Assembly: GCF_000716445.1 (NCBI RefSeq)
Contig: NZ_JNWK01000001.1
Coordinates: 124,001 to 188,000, forward strand
Source: Streptomyces wedmorensis
Lineage (GTDB): Bacteria; Actinomycetota; Actinomycetes; Streptomycetales; Streptomycetaceae
Direction: 5' to 3'
Length of the DNA: 64,000 nt
Below, one piece after another: positions 25,317 through 34,023 of the stretch. Made by a program: the position numbers and the translations under genes. How positions within the stretch are numbered: position 1 is the stretch's first letter; every line of letters begins with the position of its first letter. The notes beneath the pieces are model-generated. The model had not been told where the DNA came from. It saw only the letters and a list, made by a program, of their open reading frames with translations, and did not search any database.

Positions 25317-25471
25317 CTCCGGAGCGGGTCCGGGCCTTGACCCCTCGCGCCGTACCCGCCGCCCACACGGCCGCACTCCGGAGCGGGTCCGGGCCTTGAC
25401 CCCTCGCGCCGTACCCGCCGCCCACACGGCCGCACTCCGGAGCGGGTCCGGGCATCGACCCCTCGCGCCGC
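25302..25471. repeat. 59-base tandem repeat at the 3' end of the MFS gene
   Basis: Copies begin at 25302, 25361 and 25420 (each GCCCACACGGCC); the third is partial. The first copy holds the last codons and stop of the MFS gene. In the other two the stop is changed (GGCCGCACT for GGCCTGACT). Copies two and three are nearly identical to each other. This fills most of the gap before the convergent VOC gene. Confidence 0.85.
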
Positions 25472-25499
25472 CCCGGTGCCTCCTCGGCCTGACCTCGGC

Positions 25500-25533
25500 G
25501 CGGGTACGGGCACGCGGCCGAGCCCGTACCCGC
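25500..25533. terminator. Hairpin terminator before the VOC gene end
   Basis: Perfect 12-base arms GCGGGTACGGGC and GCCCGTACCCGC with a 10-base loop, 7 bases past the VOC stop codon on the minus strand. It may also stop transcripts from the MFS gene. Confidence 0.75.
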
Positions 25534-25539
25534 ACCGGA

Positions 25540-26370
25540 TCAGTCCTTCCGCTCCTCCATGGCCTCCAGGGTGAACAGAGCCCCGTCCGGGTCCCGCACG
25601 ACCACCCGGCGCCCGTCGGCGTCGTCGTGACCGCGCACGCCGCCCCACTCGCCGCCCGGCACGACGGACCCGCCGTGGGCCACGGCGGCGGCCGCGGCGG
25701 CCTCCGGGTCGGGGACGCGGAAGCAGACGATCCACCGCGGGCGCAGCTGGGGCCGGGGTGAGCCGGACTCGACGGGGCCGCTGTTCAGGCGGGCGATGGC
25801 GTCGCCGTCCTGCCGCAGGACCACCTTGTCCTGCTCGTACGAGACCTCCAGTCCGCCCGCGGCCTCGTCCGTGCCGTCCGTCCAGCGGAAGACCCCGCCG
25901 TAGAAGACGGCGGCCTCGAAGGCGTCGCGGGTGTGGAGTTCGAGCCAGGCCGGCGCCGTGTGCTCGCCGATGTGCCAGCGGGACTCCGTGCGGCCCTCCC
26001 AGATCCCGAACGCCGCGCCCTCGCGGTCGGTGGCGAGAGCCGCGCGCCCCCGGGGCGGGTAGGCGACGGGACCCACGCCGATGGTGCCGCCGCGCTCCCG
26101 GATCCGGGCCGCCGTGGCGTCGGCGTCCGCCACCGAGAAGAAGGCCGTCCAGGCCACGGGGACGGCCAGTTCGACCGCCACCGACGCGATCCCGGCCACC
26201 GGCACCCCGTCCAGCTCGCCCACCGCGTAATCCTCGCCCAGGCCGCCCCGGCGGAACGTCCAGCCCAGCACCGCCCCGTAGAAGCGCTCCGCCGCGTCGA
26301 GATCACGCGCGCTCAGGCTCAGCCAGCACGGTGCTCCCACCGCTTCCCCGGTCGTCGTCGGCCCCGACAC
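25540..26370 (-). CDS. VOC family protein, two glyoxalase-like domains
   Basis: This 276-residue cytoplasmic protein has two VOC modules: PCWLSLSARDLDAAERFYGAV (about 15-130) and APAWLELHTRDAFEAAVFYG (about 145-270). The C-terminal GRRVVVRDPDGALFTLEAM is the usual closing strand pair. Likely a small-molecule-binding or resistance protein; no substrate can be inferred. GTG at 26368-26370 is chosen because GGAGG lies about eight bases upstream; the frame is open further upstream but gives low-complexity shadow sequence. The 274 bases between this start and the flavoprotein stop show nothing beyond a GGGCGGCCGCCC palindrome. Confidence 0.85.
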   Translation of the reverse strand: MSGPTTTGEAVGAPCWLSLSARDLDAAERFYGAVLGWTFRRGGLGEDYAVGELDGVPVAGIASVAVELAVPVAWTAFFSVADADATAARIRERGGTIGVGPVAYPPRGRAALATDREGAAFGIWEGRTESRWHIGEHTAPAWLELHTRDAFEAAVFYGGVFRWTDGTDEAAGGLEVSYEQDKVVLRQDGDAIARLNSGPVESGSPRPQLRPRWIVCFRVPDPEAAAAAAVAHGGSVVPGGEWGGVRGHDDADGRRVVVRDPDGALFTLEAMEERKD

Positions 26371-26644
26371 CGGCACCACCTCCTCGTCGTCCTGCGTCCC
26401 GCGACCTGAATCCAGATCCAGCCTGCGCCCCTTCCCGGTTTCGCCTCCCGTCATGCGCCCGCTCACCCGGATGCCGCCACCCGTCACCCGCCCGGGTGCG
26501 CCGGGCCGCCCGAGCCCGCGTGCCCGGGCAGGGGGCGGCCGCCCGTACCCGACCGGGGCGGTGGGCGTCCGTGCCGAACCGCCCCCGTGTGCGGCCGCCG
26601 CCGGCCCCTCTGCTCGGCGCCGCCGGGCAGGCCTCCTGACCGGC

Positions 26645-29509
26645 TCAGCCGACGCCGCTCGGAACCGGGGCGGCCGCACGGGCGGCGTAGGCGCGGACGT
26701 CGGCGTCGGCGTCGCCGGTCGCGCCGGCGAGCGCGGCACGGGCCGCGGGATCTTCCCGGTGAGCCAGGAGGGCGAGGACGGCGGCCTTGCGGACGTCCGC
26801 GTTCGGATCGGCGAGGGCCTTGGCGAGGCCGGGGACCGCGAGGGCGCCAGGAGCCGCCCGGAGGGCCGTCGCGGCACCGGCCCGCACCTGCCAGGCGGTG
26901 TCCGCGAGCGCCGCCTCCGCCGTCTCGGCGAGGCGCGGAGGGCAGCCGGTGTCCGCCAGGGCGGCCAGCGCGGCGCCCCTGACCAGGGGGTCGACGTCGG
27001 CCAGCAGCGGGCCGAGAGCTTCGGGCGCCGGATCCCGCACGGCCGCGAGCCCGCGGGCCACCGCGACCCGGACCTCGCGCGCCGGATCGCCCGCGGCCAC
27101 CGTGAGTTCCGCGACGGCGTCCACCGCGACCAGCGCCCGGACCGCGCGCACCCGTACGTCGACGGCGTCGTCGGCGAGGGCGACCGCGTACAGCGCGGCG
27201 TCACCGAGCCTCAGCGCCCGCAGCACGTCGAGCGCGGCGGCACGCACGGCGGCGTCGGGCACGCCGAGGGCCTCCCGCAGGCCCGCCCCCAGTGCCGGAT
27301 CGGCGGGCAGCACCTCGACCAGCTCGCGCAAGGCGGCCGAGGCCGCGGCACGCACCCGTGGCGACCCGTCCCGCAGCCGGGCGGCGAGCGCCGGACCCGT
27401 CCCGACCGGCGCGGTCTCGCCGAGTGCGGTGACGGCGGCGGCCCGCACCGCCGGATCCGCGTCGTCCAGGTACGGATCCAGCGCCTCCAGGTCGGGGGAG
27501 TCCTCGACGAGCGAGAGCAGCCGCAGCAGACGGGGACGCGGGGCGCCGTCCGAGGGAGCGTCACCCGACGTGGCGGGGTCGGCCGCGGCCGTCGCGTCGG
27601 AATCGGCGGGGTTCGCGGTGGATTCCGGCGGGTCGGTGAGGCCCGTGGCGGCCACGTGCGGGGCGGTGCGGTCCGCGCCGGGAGAGGTGGCGGCGCCGGC
27701 CGTCGCGCGGGCCGCCGGGGCGGCCTCGCGGGGTCCGGCGGTGGCGACCGGTACGAGCTCCACCTCGCCGATGTGCCGTTCCGGTCCGGCGGGCGGTGCG
27801 AACTCCGGCACGGGGACCACGTACGGCTCGACCGGCCGCGCGGTGAACTCCATGGCGCCGGAGGGGGACTTGCGGAGGTCGAGGTGGCACAGCCAGTCCG
27901 TGTCGTCCCGCTCGGGGTGGTCGAGCCGCTCGTGGTAGAGCCCCCACCGGGACTCGGTCCTGGCCAGCGAGGCCCGCGCGGCCATCTCGGCGCAGTCCCG
28001 GATGAACGAGACCTCCGCGCACCGCATCAGTTCGTGCGGGGTGCGCGCGCCCATACCGGCGATCTCCCGCGACATCCGGGTGAACGCCTCGACGGCCAGG
28101 GAGAGCCGGGCCCCCGTCTTGGGCGGAGACACGTAGTCGTTGACGAACCGCCGCAGTTTGAACTCGACCTGCGGCTGCGGCGGACCGTCGGGGTGCCGCA
28201 GCGGCCGGTAGACGAGTTCGTGCGCGTCCGCCAGCTGCCGCCGGTCCAACTCACCTTCGTACGCCCTGTACCGCGACGCGTCCTCGCCCGCCAGGTCACC
28301 GAAGACGAACGCCCCGATCATGTAGTTGTGCGGTACGGAGGCCAGGTCGCCGGCCGCGTACAGCCGGGGCACGGTGGTCCGGGCGTGGGAGTCCACCCGT
28401 ACCCCGGAGGCGGAATGGCCGCCGCACAGGCCGATCTCGGAGATGTGCATCTCGATGTCGTGGGTGCGGTAGTCGTGCCCGCGCCCCGCGTGGAAGGTGC
28501 CGCGGGTGGGACGCTCGGTGGTGTGCAGGATGGACTCGACGGCGTCGACGGTCTCCTCCGGCAGATGGCTCAGCTTGAGGTAGACGGGACCCCGGTCCGA
28601 GGCGAGTTCGGCGGCGAACTCGGCCATCATCTGCCCCGACCAGTAGTCCGACTCCACGAACCGCTCGCCGTGCCGGTTCACCTGGTAACCGCCGAACGGG
28701 TTGGCGACGTAGGCGCACGCGGGCCCGTTGTAGTCCTTGATCAGCGGGTTGATCTGGAAGCACTCGATCCCGGTGAGCGCCGCGCCCGCGTGGTACGCCA
28801 TGGCGTAGCCGTCGCCGGCGTTCGTCGGGTTCTCGTACGTGCCGTACAGGTAGCCGGACGCGGGGAGCCCGAGCCGTCCGCAGGCCCCGGTGGCCAGGAT
28901 CACCGCGCCCGCGCGGACGACGACGAACTCCCCGGTACGGGTGTGGAGTCCGGCCACGCCGACGGCCCGGCCGTCGTCCGGGTGGGTGAGGACGCGGACC
29001 GGCATCACCCGGTTCTCGATCCGGATCCGCTCCCGCATCTCGCGCCGTCGCAACTGCCGGTACAGCACCTTCTTCACGTCCTTGCCCTCGGGCATGGGCA
29101 GGACGTACGAACCGGAGCGGTGCACCTGCCGGACCGCGTACTCGCCGTGCTCGTCCTTCTCGAACTTCACCCCGTACGACTCCAGGCGTCGGACCATCGC
29201 GAAGCCGCGGGTCGCCGTCTGCCGGACGGTCGACTGGTCCACGAGGCCGTCGTTGGCGCGGGTGATCTCGGCGACGTAGTCGTCGGGTTCGGCCCGGCCC
29301 GGCACGACCGCGTTGTTGACGCCGTCCATCCCCATGGCGAGCGCGCCGGAGTGCCGGACGTGCGCCTTCTCCAGGAGCAGGACGTTCGCCCCGCGCTCGG
29401 CGGCGGTCAGCGCGGCCATGGTGCCGGCGGTGCCGCCGCCGACGACGAGCACGTCACAGGAGAGCTCGGTCGCGTCGGAGAGGTCGGGGACGGTCAGGGG
29501 GGTGTCCAC
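26645..29509 (-). CDS. AprA/fumarate reductase-type flavoprotein fused to HEAT repeats
   Basis: This 954-residue cytosolic FAD oxidoreductase has the FAD motif DVLVVGGGTAGTMAALTA (about 19-36), LPMPEGKDVKKVLYRQLRRR, ILATGACGRLGLPASGYLYG and PRLYAAGDLASVPHNYMIGAF, all of the adenylylsulfate-reductase alpha/fumarate-reductase family, followed by a helical cap. After an Ala/Pro-rich linker (about 600-660) come nine HEAT repeats (DADPAVRAAAVTALGE to DADADVRAYAARAAA), which usually bind proteins. GTG at 29507-29509 has a GAAAGG upstream. It is the last gene of an operon with a mini-ferredoxin (AprB-like partner) and an ABC importer. It probably oxidises or reduces the imported, perhaps sulfur-containing, compound (inference). 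Confidence 0.85.
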   Translation of the reverse strand: MDTPLTVPDLSDATELSCDVLVVGGGTAGTMAALTAAERGANVLLLEKAHVRHSGALAMGMDGVNNAVVPGRAEPDDYVAEITRANDGLVDQSTVRQTATRGFAMVRRLESYGVKFEKDEHGEYAVRQVHRSGSYVLPMPEGKDVKKVLYRQLRRREMRERIRIENRVMPVRVLTHPDDGRAVGVAGLHTRTGEFVVVRAGAVILATGACGRLGLPASGYLYGTYENPTNAGDGYAMAYHAGAALTGIECFQINPLIKDYNGPACAYVANPFGGYQVNRHGERFVESDYWSGQMMAEFAAELASDRGPVYLKLSHLPEETVDAVESILHTTERPTRGTFHAGRGHDYRTHDIEMHISEIGLCGGHSASGVRVDSHARTTVPRLYAAGDLASVPHNYMIGAFVFGDLAGEDASRYRAYEGELDRRQLADAHELVYRPLRHPDGPPQPQVEFKLRRFVNDYVSPPKTGARLSLAVEAFTRMSREIAGMGARTPHELMRCAEVSFIRDCAEMAARASLARTESRWGLYHERLDHPERDDTDWLCHLDLRKSPSGAMEFTARPVEPYVVPVPEFAPPAGPERHIGEVELVPVATAGPREAAPAARATAGAATSPGADRTAPHVAATGLTDPPESTANPADSDATAAADPATSGDAPSDGAPRPRLLRLLSLVEDSPDLEALDPYLDDADPAVRAAAVTALGETAPVGTGPALAARLRDGSPRVRAAASAALRELVEVLPADPALGAGLREALGVPDAAVRAAALDVLRALRLGDAALYAVALADDAVDVRVRAVRALVAVDAVAELTVAAGDPAREVRVAVARGLAAVRDPAPEALGPLLADVDPLVRGAALAALADTGCPPRLAETAEAALADTAWQVRAGAATALRAAPGALAVPGLAKALADPNADVRKAAVLALLAHREDPAARAALAGATGDADADVRAYAARAAAPVPSGVG

Positions 29510-29620
29510 GGAGTGCCTTTCGCAGCAGGCGGTCGGAAGGGTCGGAGGGCCCTCGGGCGCCGGGGGCGCGGACGCCCCGAGCACGGAGAACGGTGACGGG
29601 GGGATCGAGGACCGGAGGCC

Positions 29621-30418
29621 TCAGAGGGAGTCGAGCACGCGGCGGCGCAGGGCCGCCGTGGCGGGTTCGTTCCGGGCCTCCCGCACCCGCGGGTACGGCA
29701 CGTCGAGGACCTCCCCGGTGCCGAACAGGACGACCCGGTCGCCCAGATGGACGGCCTCGTCCACGTCGTGCGTGACGAAGACGACGGTCGCGCCCGTGCC
29801 GCGCAGGATCTCCACGAGGAGGTCCTGCATCCCGGCCCTGGTGTGCGCGTCGAGCGCCCCGAACGGCTCGTCCATCAGGACGGCACGGGGCCCGCCGGCC
29901 AGCGCGCGGGCCAGCTGGACGCGCTGCCGCTGCCCACCGGACAGCTGGTGCGGCAGCTTGAGCGCGTGCTCGGCGAGCCCGACCCGCTCCAGCCACTCCC
30001 GCGCCGCGCGCCGCCGCTCGGCCCGGGGGACCCGTCGGATGGCCAGCGGCAGTTCGACGTTGGCGCGGACCGACCGCCACGGCAGCAGGGCGTCGTGCTG
30101 GAAGACGAGCGCCCGGTCCGCGCCCGGCCGCCGGATCGGCTCCCCGTCCTGCGTGACCCGCCCCTCCAGCGGCGGCAGCAGCCCGGCGAGGGTGCGCAGC
30201 AGTGTCGTCTTGCCACAGCCCGACGGACCGACCACGGTCACCAGCTCACCCGGGGCGATCCGCAGCCCCGCGGGCCCCGACACGTCGGCCGCGCCAGGGC
30301 GGCCGAGCCGTACGCCGTGGAGGGCGAGTTCCGCGCCCGCGGGCCCCGGACCGGGCCAGGCCGGGGCGGGCGCCGCGGTCGCGTCGGCGGCGTCTGCGGA
30401 CGGGCTCACGGTGCTCAT
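29621..30418 (-). CDS. ABC importer ATP-binding protein (SsuB/TauB-like)
   Basis: This 265-residue ATPase energises the importer. Walker A VGPSGCGKTTLL (about 64), Q-loop VFQHDALLPWRS, signature LSGGQRQRVQLARAL, Walker B VLMDEPFGALD, switch VFVTHDVDEA. These residues follow the nitrate/sulfonate/taurine class. ATG at 30416-30418 overlaps the permease stop (ATGA). A 110-base gap separates it from the flavoprotein gene downstream, with no clear terminator. Confidence 0.93.
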   Translation of the reverse strand: MSTVSPSADAADATAAPAPAWPGPGPAGAELALHGVRLGRPGAADVSGPAGLRIAPGELVTVVGPSGCGKTTLLRTLAGLLPPLEGRVTQDGEPIRRPGADRALVFQHDALLPWRSVRANVELPLAIRRVPRAERRRAAREWLERVGLAEHALKLPHQLSGGQRQRVQLARALAGGPRAVLMDEPFGALDAHTRAGMQDLLVEILRGTGATVVFVTHDVDEAVHLGDRVVLFGTGEVLDVPYPRVREARNEPATAALRRRVLDSL

Positions 30419-31440
30419 CGAACCGGCTCCTTCTCGGGCAGGGACACCGCCGGGGCGGAGGCGGCGGAGGGGGCGGAAGAGGCGGAGTCGGCGGTCGGGG
30501 CGGTGTCCGGGGCAGGGGCCGGCCCCGCGGAACGGGTGGTCCCCGGTGTGCGGGCGGGACCCGCCGGGACGCGGTCGGCCGGGCGCGGCAGCCAGGCGGT
30601 GACCCGGCGGCCGAGGGTCTCCACGGCCGTGGAGGTGAGCCAGCCTAGGGCGCCGATGGTCGCCATGCCGACGAAGACCCCCGGGTAGTCGACGACCGTG
30701 TAGTCCTGCCAGGTGCGGTACCCCACCCCGTACTCGCCGGAGATCATCTCCGCCGAGATCACACAGATCCACGCGACGCCGATGCCCACCGACAGGCCGC
30801 CGAAGATCCCCGGCAGGGCACCCGGCAGCACCACCGAGCACAGCACCCGGGCCCGGCCGCCTCCCATGGTCAGCACGGCCTCCTCCCACACCGGGCTGAG
30901 CGCCCGCACCGCGTGCCGGGTCGACACGAGGACGGGGAAGAGGGCGGCCGCGCAGGTGATGAAGACGATGCCCTGCTCGTTGGTGGGCAGCAGCAGGATC
31001 GCCACGGGCACCAGGGCGATGGCCGGCACCGGCCGCACCACCTCCACCAGCGGACCCAGGAGGTCGGCGGCCCACCGGGACCGGGCGACGGCCGTGCCGG
31101 CCGCCACCCCGAGGACCGCGGCGAGGAGGAAGCCGACCGCGATCCGGCGCAGGCTGTGGCCCAGGTCCTGCCGGTACGCCTCCGTGCCCAGCCGGTCGGC
31201 GAACGCGGACGCGACCTCGACGACCGTCGGGAACTGGTCGAACCGCAGCCACAGCCGCACGTCGAGCGACGTCAGCAGCTGCCACAGCCCGAGCGCCACG
31301 ACCAGGGACGCCACCCGCACCAGCCGACGGCCCACGCCCGTGCCCCTCCCGCTCCTCAGGCGACCCGCACCGCCCGTACCGCCCTCACGGGTCGGACCGC
31401 CCGTACGGCTCGGACCGCTCACGTCGCTCACGTCGCTCAC
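30415..31440 (-). CDS. ABC importer permease (SsuC/TauC-like)
   Basis: This 341-residue membrane protein has about six helices in residues 35-285, the region FPTVVEVASAFADRL, and the EAA loop EEAVLTMGGGRARVLCSVVLPGALPGIFGGL that contacts the ATPase. The C-terminal 50 residues are Pro/Ala-rich. GTG at 31438-31440 overlaps the substrate-binding protein stop as GTGA, and its own stop overlaps the ATPase start as ATGA, so the three transporter genes are translationally coupled. Confidence 0.92.
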   Translation of the reverse strand: MSDVSDVSGPSRTGGPTREGGTGGAGRLRSGRGTGVGRRLVRVASLVVALGLWQLLTSLDVRLWLRFDQFPTVVEVASAFADRLGTEAYRQDLGHSLRRIAVGFLLAAVLGVAAGTAVARSRWAADLLGPLVEVVRPVPAIALVPVAILLLPTNEQGIVFITCAAALFPVLVSTRHAVRALSPVWEEAVLTMGGGRARVLCSVVLPGALPGIFGGLSVGIGVAWICVISAEMISGEYGVGYRTWQDYTVVDYPGVFVGMATIGALGWLTSTAVETLGRRVTAWLPRPADRVPAGPARTPGTTRSAGPAPAPDTAPTADSASSAPSAASAPAVSLPEKEPVR

Positions 31441-32786
31441 GAGGCGAGCCTCACGGCGTCCGCGTAGGCGACGATGCGCGAGCCCGCGTGCCCGGAGACG
31501 TACCGCTCCGCGGCCCCCCGGGTCACGAAGGCGCGCCACTCGCCGCCGTCCGCGACCCACACGGCGCGGTCCGCGAACCAGAGCGTGCCGGTGACGGCGT
31601 CCGGCACGTAAGCGGCGCGCACGTCGGCGCCCTTGAGGGCCCGCAGGAGCGCGCCGGGGCTGTCGAGGGAGCGGGTCGACTCCTGTCCCCGCAGCCACAG
31701 TTCGGGCTTGGCCGCCGTCGCCTTCGGATAGGCGGGCGCAGGGACGGCGCGCCGCAGCGGCGCCGTGTCGACGAAGGCGTCGACGTCGACGTCGTTCACC
31801 AGACCGGCTTCCTTCAGGACCGGTACGTCCTCCTTGAGCGCGGCGATCAGTTCCGGGCGGAGCGCCGGGTCGAAGGTGGCGATGCCCTGGGCGCCGTTGT
31901 AGAGGTAGACCACCTCCGCGGGCAGCCCGGTCTCCTTCGCCACGGACTCGGCGGCGGCGACGGGCCGGGCGCGCAGCTCGTCCGTCGCCCGCCGCTGGGC
32001 GCGGAGGAAGGCGTCGAGGACGCCGGGCCGCCGCTCGGCGAACTCCTCGCGGACGGTGACCCCGTGGAAGGTCGGCAGGTTCAGCTCGGCGCCGTCGTAC
32101 AGGGCGGTCGCACGGCCCTGGAAGGCGAGCAGACCGGGCCAGGCGACGAACTGGGACAGCGCGTCGACGCTGCCGGCGGCGAGCGCCGAAGCGCCCACGC
32201 TCGGCTGCTGGTTGAGCTTGGAGATGTCCTTCGCGGGGTCGAGTCCGGCCCGGCGCAGGGCCCGGACCAGGGTGCCGTCGGCCGCCGAGCCGACACTGGT
32301 GGAGACCTTGCGGCCCTTCAGGTCCGCGAGCGACCTCAGCGGCGAACCGGGGGCGGTGACCACGGTGTTGAGGCCGCCCCGCAGGTTGTACCCGGTGACC
32401 GCGACGAGCCGGGTGGGCTCTTTGAGCTGCTTTCCGCGCGCCGCGTTGATCAGCAGCGGGAAGTCGCCCATCGAGCCGATGTCGATCTTTCCGGCCGTCA
32501 TCTGCGCGGTGATCGGGGCGCCGGTCGCGTAGTCCTGCCAGACGACCCGGTAGGTCAGGCCGTCCTTCTTCCCGGCCGCCGCGAGTTCCTGCTCGAAGTA
32601 GCCGAGGGAACGCAGCAGGGTGCCGGCGGTGACGGTGTTGATGGTCTTGGACTGGTAGCCGACGGTCACGGTGACCGTTTTCGCGCCGGACGGACCCGAC
32701 GCGCCGTCGGCGGCGTCGCCGCAGGCGGTGACGAGCGGGAGGAACAGGGCGAGGGGGAGTGCGAGGGCGAGTCTTCGTGACCGCAT
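31437..32786 (-). CDS. Lipoprotein ABC substrate-binding protein with NosL-like C-terminal domain
   Basis: This 449-residue lipoprotein captures the substrate outside the membrane. Signal with lipobox LVTACGDA (Cys about 20), then an SsuA/NMT1-like fold: VGYQSKTINTVTAGTLLRSL, GKIDIGSMGDFPLLINAARG, VSTSVGSAADGTLVRALRRA. Beyond about residue 355 an extra 90 residues appear: LDSPGALLRALKGADVRAAY, WFADRAVWVADG, FVTRGAAERYVSGHAG, VAYADAV. These resemble the NosL fold (copper accessory) but lack its CxxC-G-M motif. ATG at 32784-32786, 14 bases after the ferredoxin gene. Substrate unknown, perhaps a sulfonate or other small anion. Confidence 0.87.
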   Translation of the reverse strand: MRSRRLALALPLALFLPLVTACGDAADGASGPSGAKTVTVTVGYQSKTINTVTAGTLLRSLGYFEQELAAAGKKDGLTYRVVWQDYATGAPITAQMTAGKIDIGSMGDFPLLINAARGKQLKEPTRLVAVTGYNLRGGLNTVVTAPGSPLRSLADLKGRKVSTSVGSAADGTLVRALRRAGLDPAKDISKLNQQPSVGASALAAGSVDALSQFVAWPGLLAFQGRATALYDGAELNLPTFHGVTVREEFAERRPGVLDAFLRAQRRATDELRARPVAAAESVAKETGLPAEVVYLYNGAQGIATFDPALRPELIAALKEDVPVLKEAGLVNDVDVDAFVDTAPLRRAVPAPAYPKATAAKPELWLRGQESTRSLDSPGALLRALKGADVRAAYVPDAVTGTLWFADRAVWVADGGEWRAFVTRGAAERYVSGHAGSRIVAYADAVRLAS

Positions 32787-32800
32787 GGGAGTCAGGCCTT

Positions 32801-33028
32801 TCACCGGAGCAGGTAGGGCATGTTGACGGTGACCGCGCCGGTGGGACAGCGGGCCGCGCAGGGGCCGCAGTACCAGCACTCGTCGACGTGCATGTACGCC
32901 TTGCCGTCGTCCTCGCGGATCGCGAGCGAGTCGAGCGGGCACATGTCGACGCAGAGGGTGCAGCCGTCGATGCACTTCGACTCGTCGATGGTCACGGGCA
33001 CGTCGGCGCGCTGGGGGACCAGAGGCAT
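32801..33028 (-). CDS. Small 2x[4Fe-4S] ferredoxin (AprB-like)
   Basis: This 75-residue protein has two cluster-binding motifs, CIDGCTLCVDMCPLDSLAI and CWYCGPCAARCPTGAVTV. It corresponds in size and motifs to the ferredoxin part of AprB, the partner of AprA-type flavoproteins. Its place as second gene in the operon, with the AprA-like protein as last, makes it the probable electron acceptor or donor for that enzyme. ATG at 33026-33028. Confidence 0.92.
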   Translation of the reverse strand: MPLVPQRADVPVTIDESKCIDGCTLCVDMCPLDSLAIREDDGKAYMHVDECWYCGPCAARCPTGAVTVNMPYLLR

Positions 33029-33088
33029 GACTGTCTCCAGGAAGGGGGGTACGGGGAGGACCAGGGACTGTCGGACAGGACCTGGGGG

Positions 33089-33856
33089 TCAGATCGAACG
33101 GTGCAGCAGGCCGCTCATGGTGATGCGGTCGCCGCGGAAGCGGATGAACTCCAGGTCCACCGGCCGGCCGTCGGGCAGGCAGGTCAGCCGCTCCAGCATC
33201 AGGACCGCGGCCCCGCGCGGGGCCTGGAGCACGGCGGCGGAGTGCGCGTCGGCGTTGACGGCCTCCAGCGTGATCTCCGCGTGCCCGAGCGGCCCGCCGG
33301 TCAGCTCCTCCAGGAGCCGGAACACGTCCGTGTTCTCCAGGTCGCAGCCGAGGAGTTCGCCGCCGATGTCCATCGGCAGGTACGACAGGTCGAGGGAGAG
33401 CGGCAGCCCGTCGAGCCGCCGCAGCCGCTCGACGCAGAGCACGTCGGTGTGCTCGGGGAGGCCCAGCCGGTGGGCCACGGGGCCGGACGCGGTCACCGGT
33501 CCGACGGTCCGGACCTCGTTGGTGACCCGCCCGTGTTCGCGCAGGGTCTCCGCGAGCCCCTGGAGCCGGTCCAGGCCGTGCGGGTACTTCTCGCAGACCA
33601 CCACCGTGCCCACACCCGCCCGCCGTTCGACCAGCCGCTCGCCCCGCAGCAGGTCGAGGGCCTGGCGCACGGTGTTGCGGCTGGCCCGGTAGTCCGCCGC
33701 GAGGGCGTCCTCCAGCGGAAGCACCCCGCCGGGGAAGCCGCCCGCCAGGATCTGGTGGCGCAGCAGGTCGGCGAGCTGCCGCGCCCGGTCGGCCCGCAGC
33801 CGCCTGCGGCGGGCGGCGGCGACGGGACGGGCGGCGGAAGCGGGTTCGGCGGGCAT
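33089..33856 (-). CDS. GntR/HutC family transcriptional regulator
   Basis: This 255-residue regulator has a basic leader, a winged helix-turn-helix (about 25-90: LLRHQILAGGFPGGVLPLED, LAADYRASRNTVRQALDLLR) and a UTRA ligand-binding domain (about 105-250: VLCVERLRRLDGLPLSLDLS, DLEFIRFRGDRITMSG). ATG at 33854-33856; an earlier ATG adds 21 atypical residues. It is 60 bases upstream of the ferredoxin gene on the same strand and is probably the first gene and local regulator of the operon. Confidence 0.9.
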   Translation of the reverse strand: MPAEPASAARPVAAARRRRLRADRARQLADLLRHQILAGGFPGGVLPLEDALAADYRASRNTVRQALDLLRGERLVERRAGVGTVVVCEKYPHGLDRLQGLAETLREHGRVTNEVRTVGPVTASGPVAHRLGLPEHTDVLCVERLRRLDGLPLSLDLSYLPMDIGGELLGCDLENTDVFRLLEELTGGPLGHAEITLEAVNADAHSAAVLQAPRGAAVLMLERLTCLPDGRPVDLEFIRFRGDRITMSGLLHRSI

Positions 33857-34023
33857 GGGACGGAACGTAGCGGGGGACCGGCTCCCGTGGTGTTGCGGCA
33901 GTATTGCGCCACCTGACACCTCATGCGTACGCCTCTGACCTGCGACGACACTGGGCGGGTGGCAAGACCCGCCACTCCGGCGCCCAGCACGTGGACGGCC
34001 GGGCGCCCACCATGTGGGAGACC

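Noticed and set aside
25302..25471. Possible CRISPR array from regularly spaced repeats
   Set aside because: Units are directly adjacent 59-base copies with no unique spacers, and copy one is coding.
26533..26544. GGGCGGCCGCCC palindrome as regulatory site or terminator
   Set aside because: A 12-base self-complementary G/C run is common by chance here and has no loop or positional support.
30418..31285. Open frame continuing upstream of the ABC ATPase
   Set aside because: It is antisense-like shadow within the permease gene; the ATG at 30418 overlaps the permease stop and starts the conserved ATPase.
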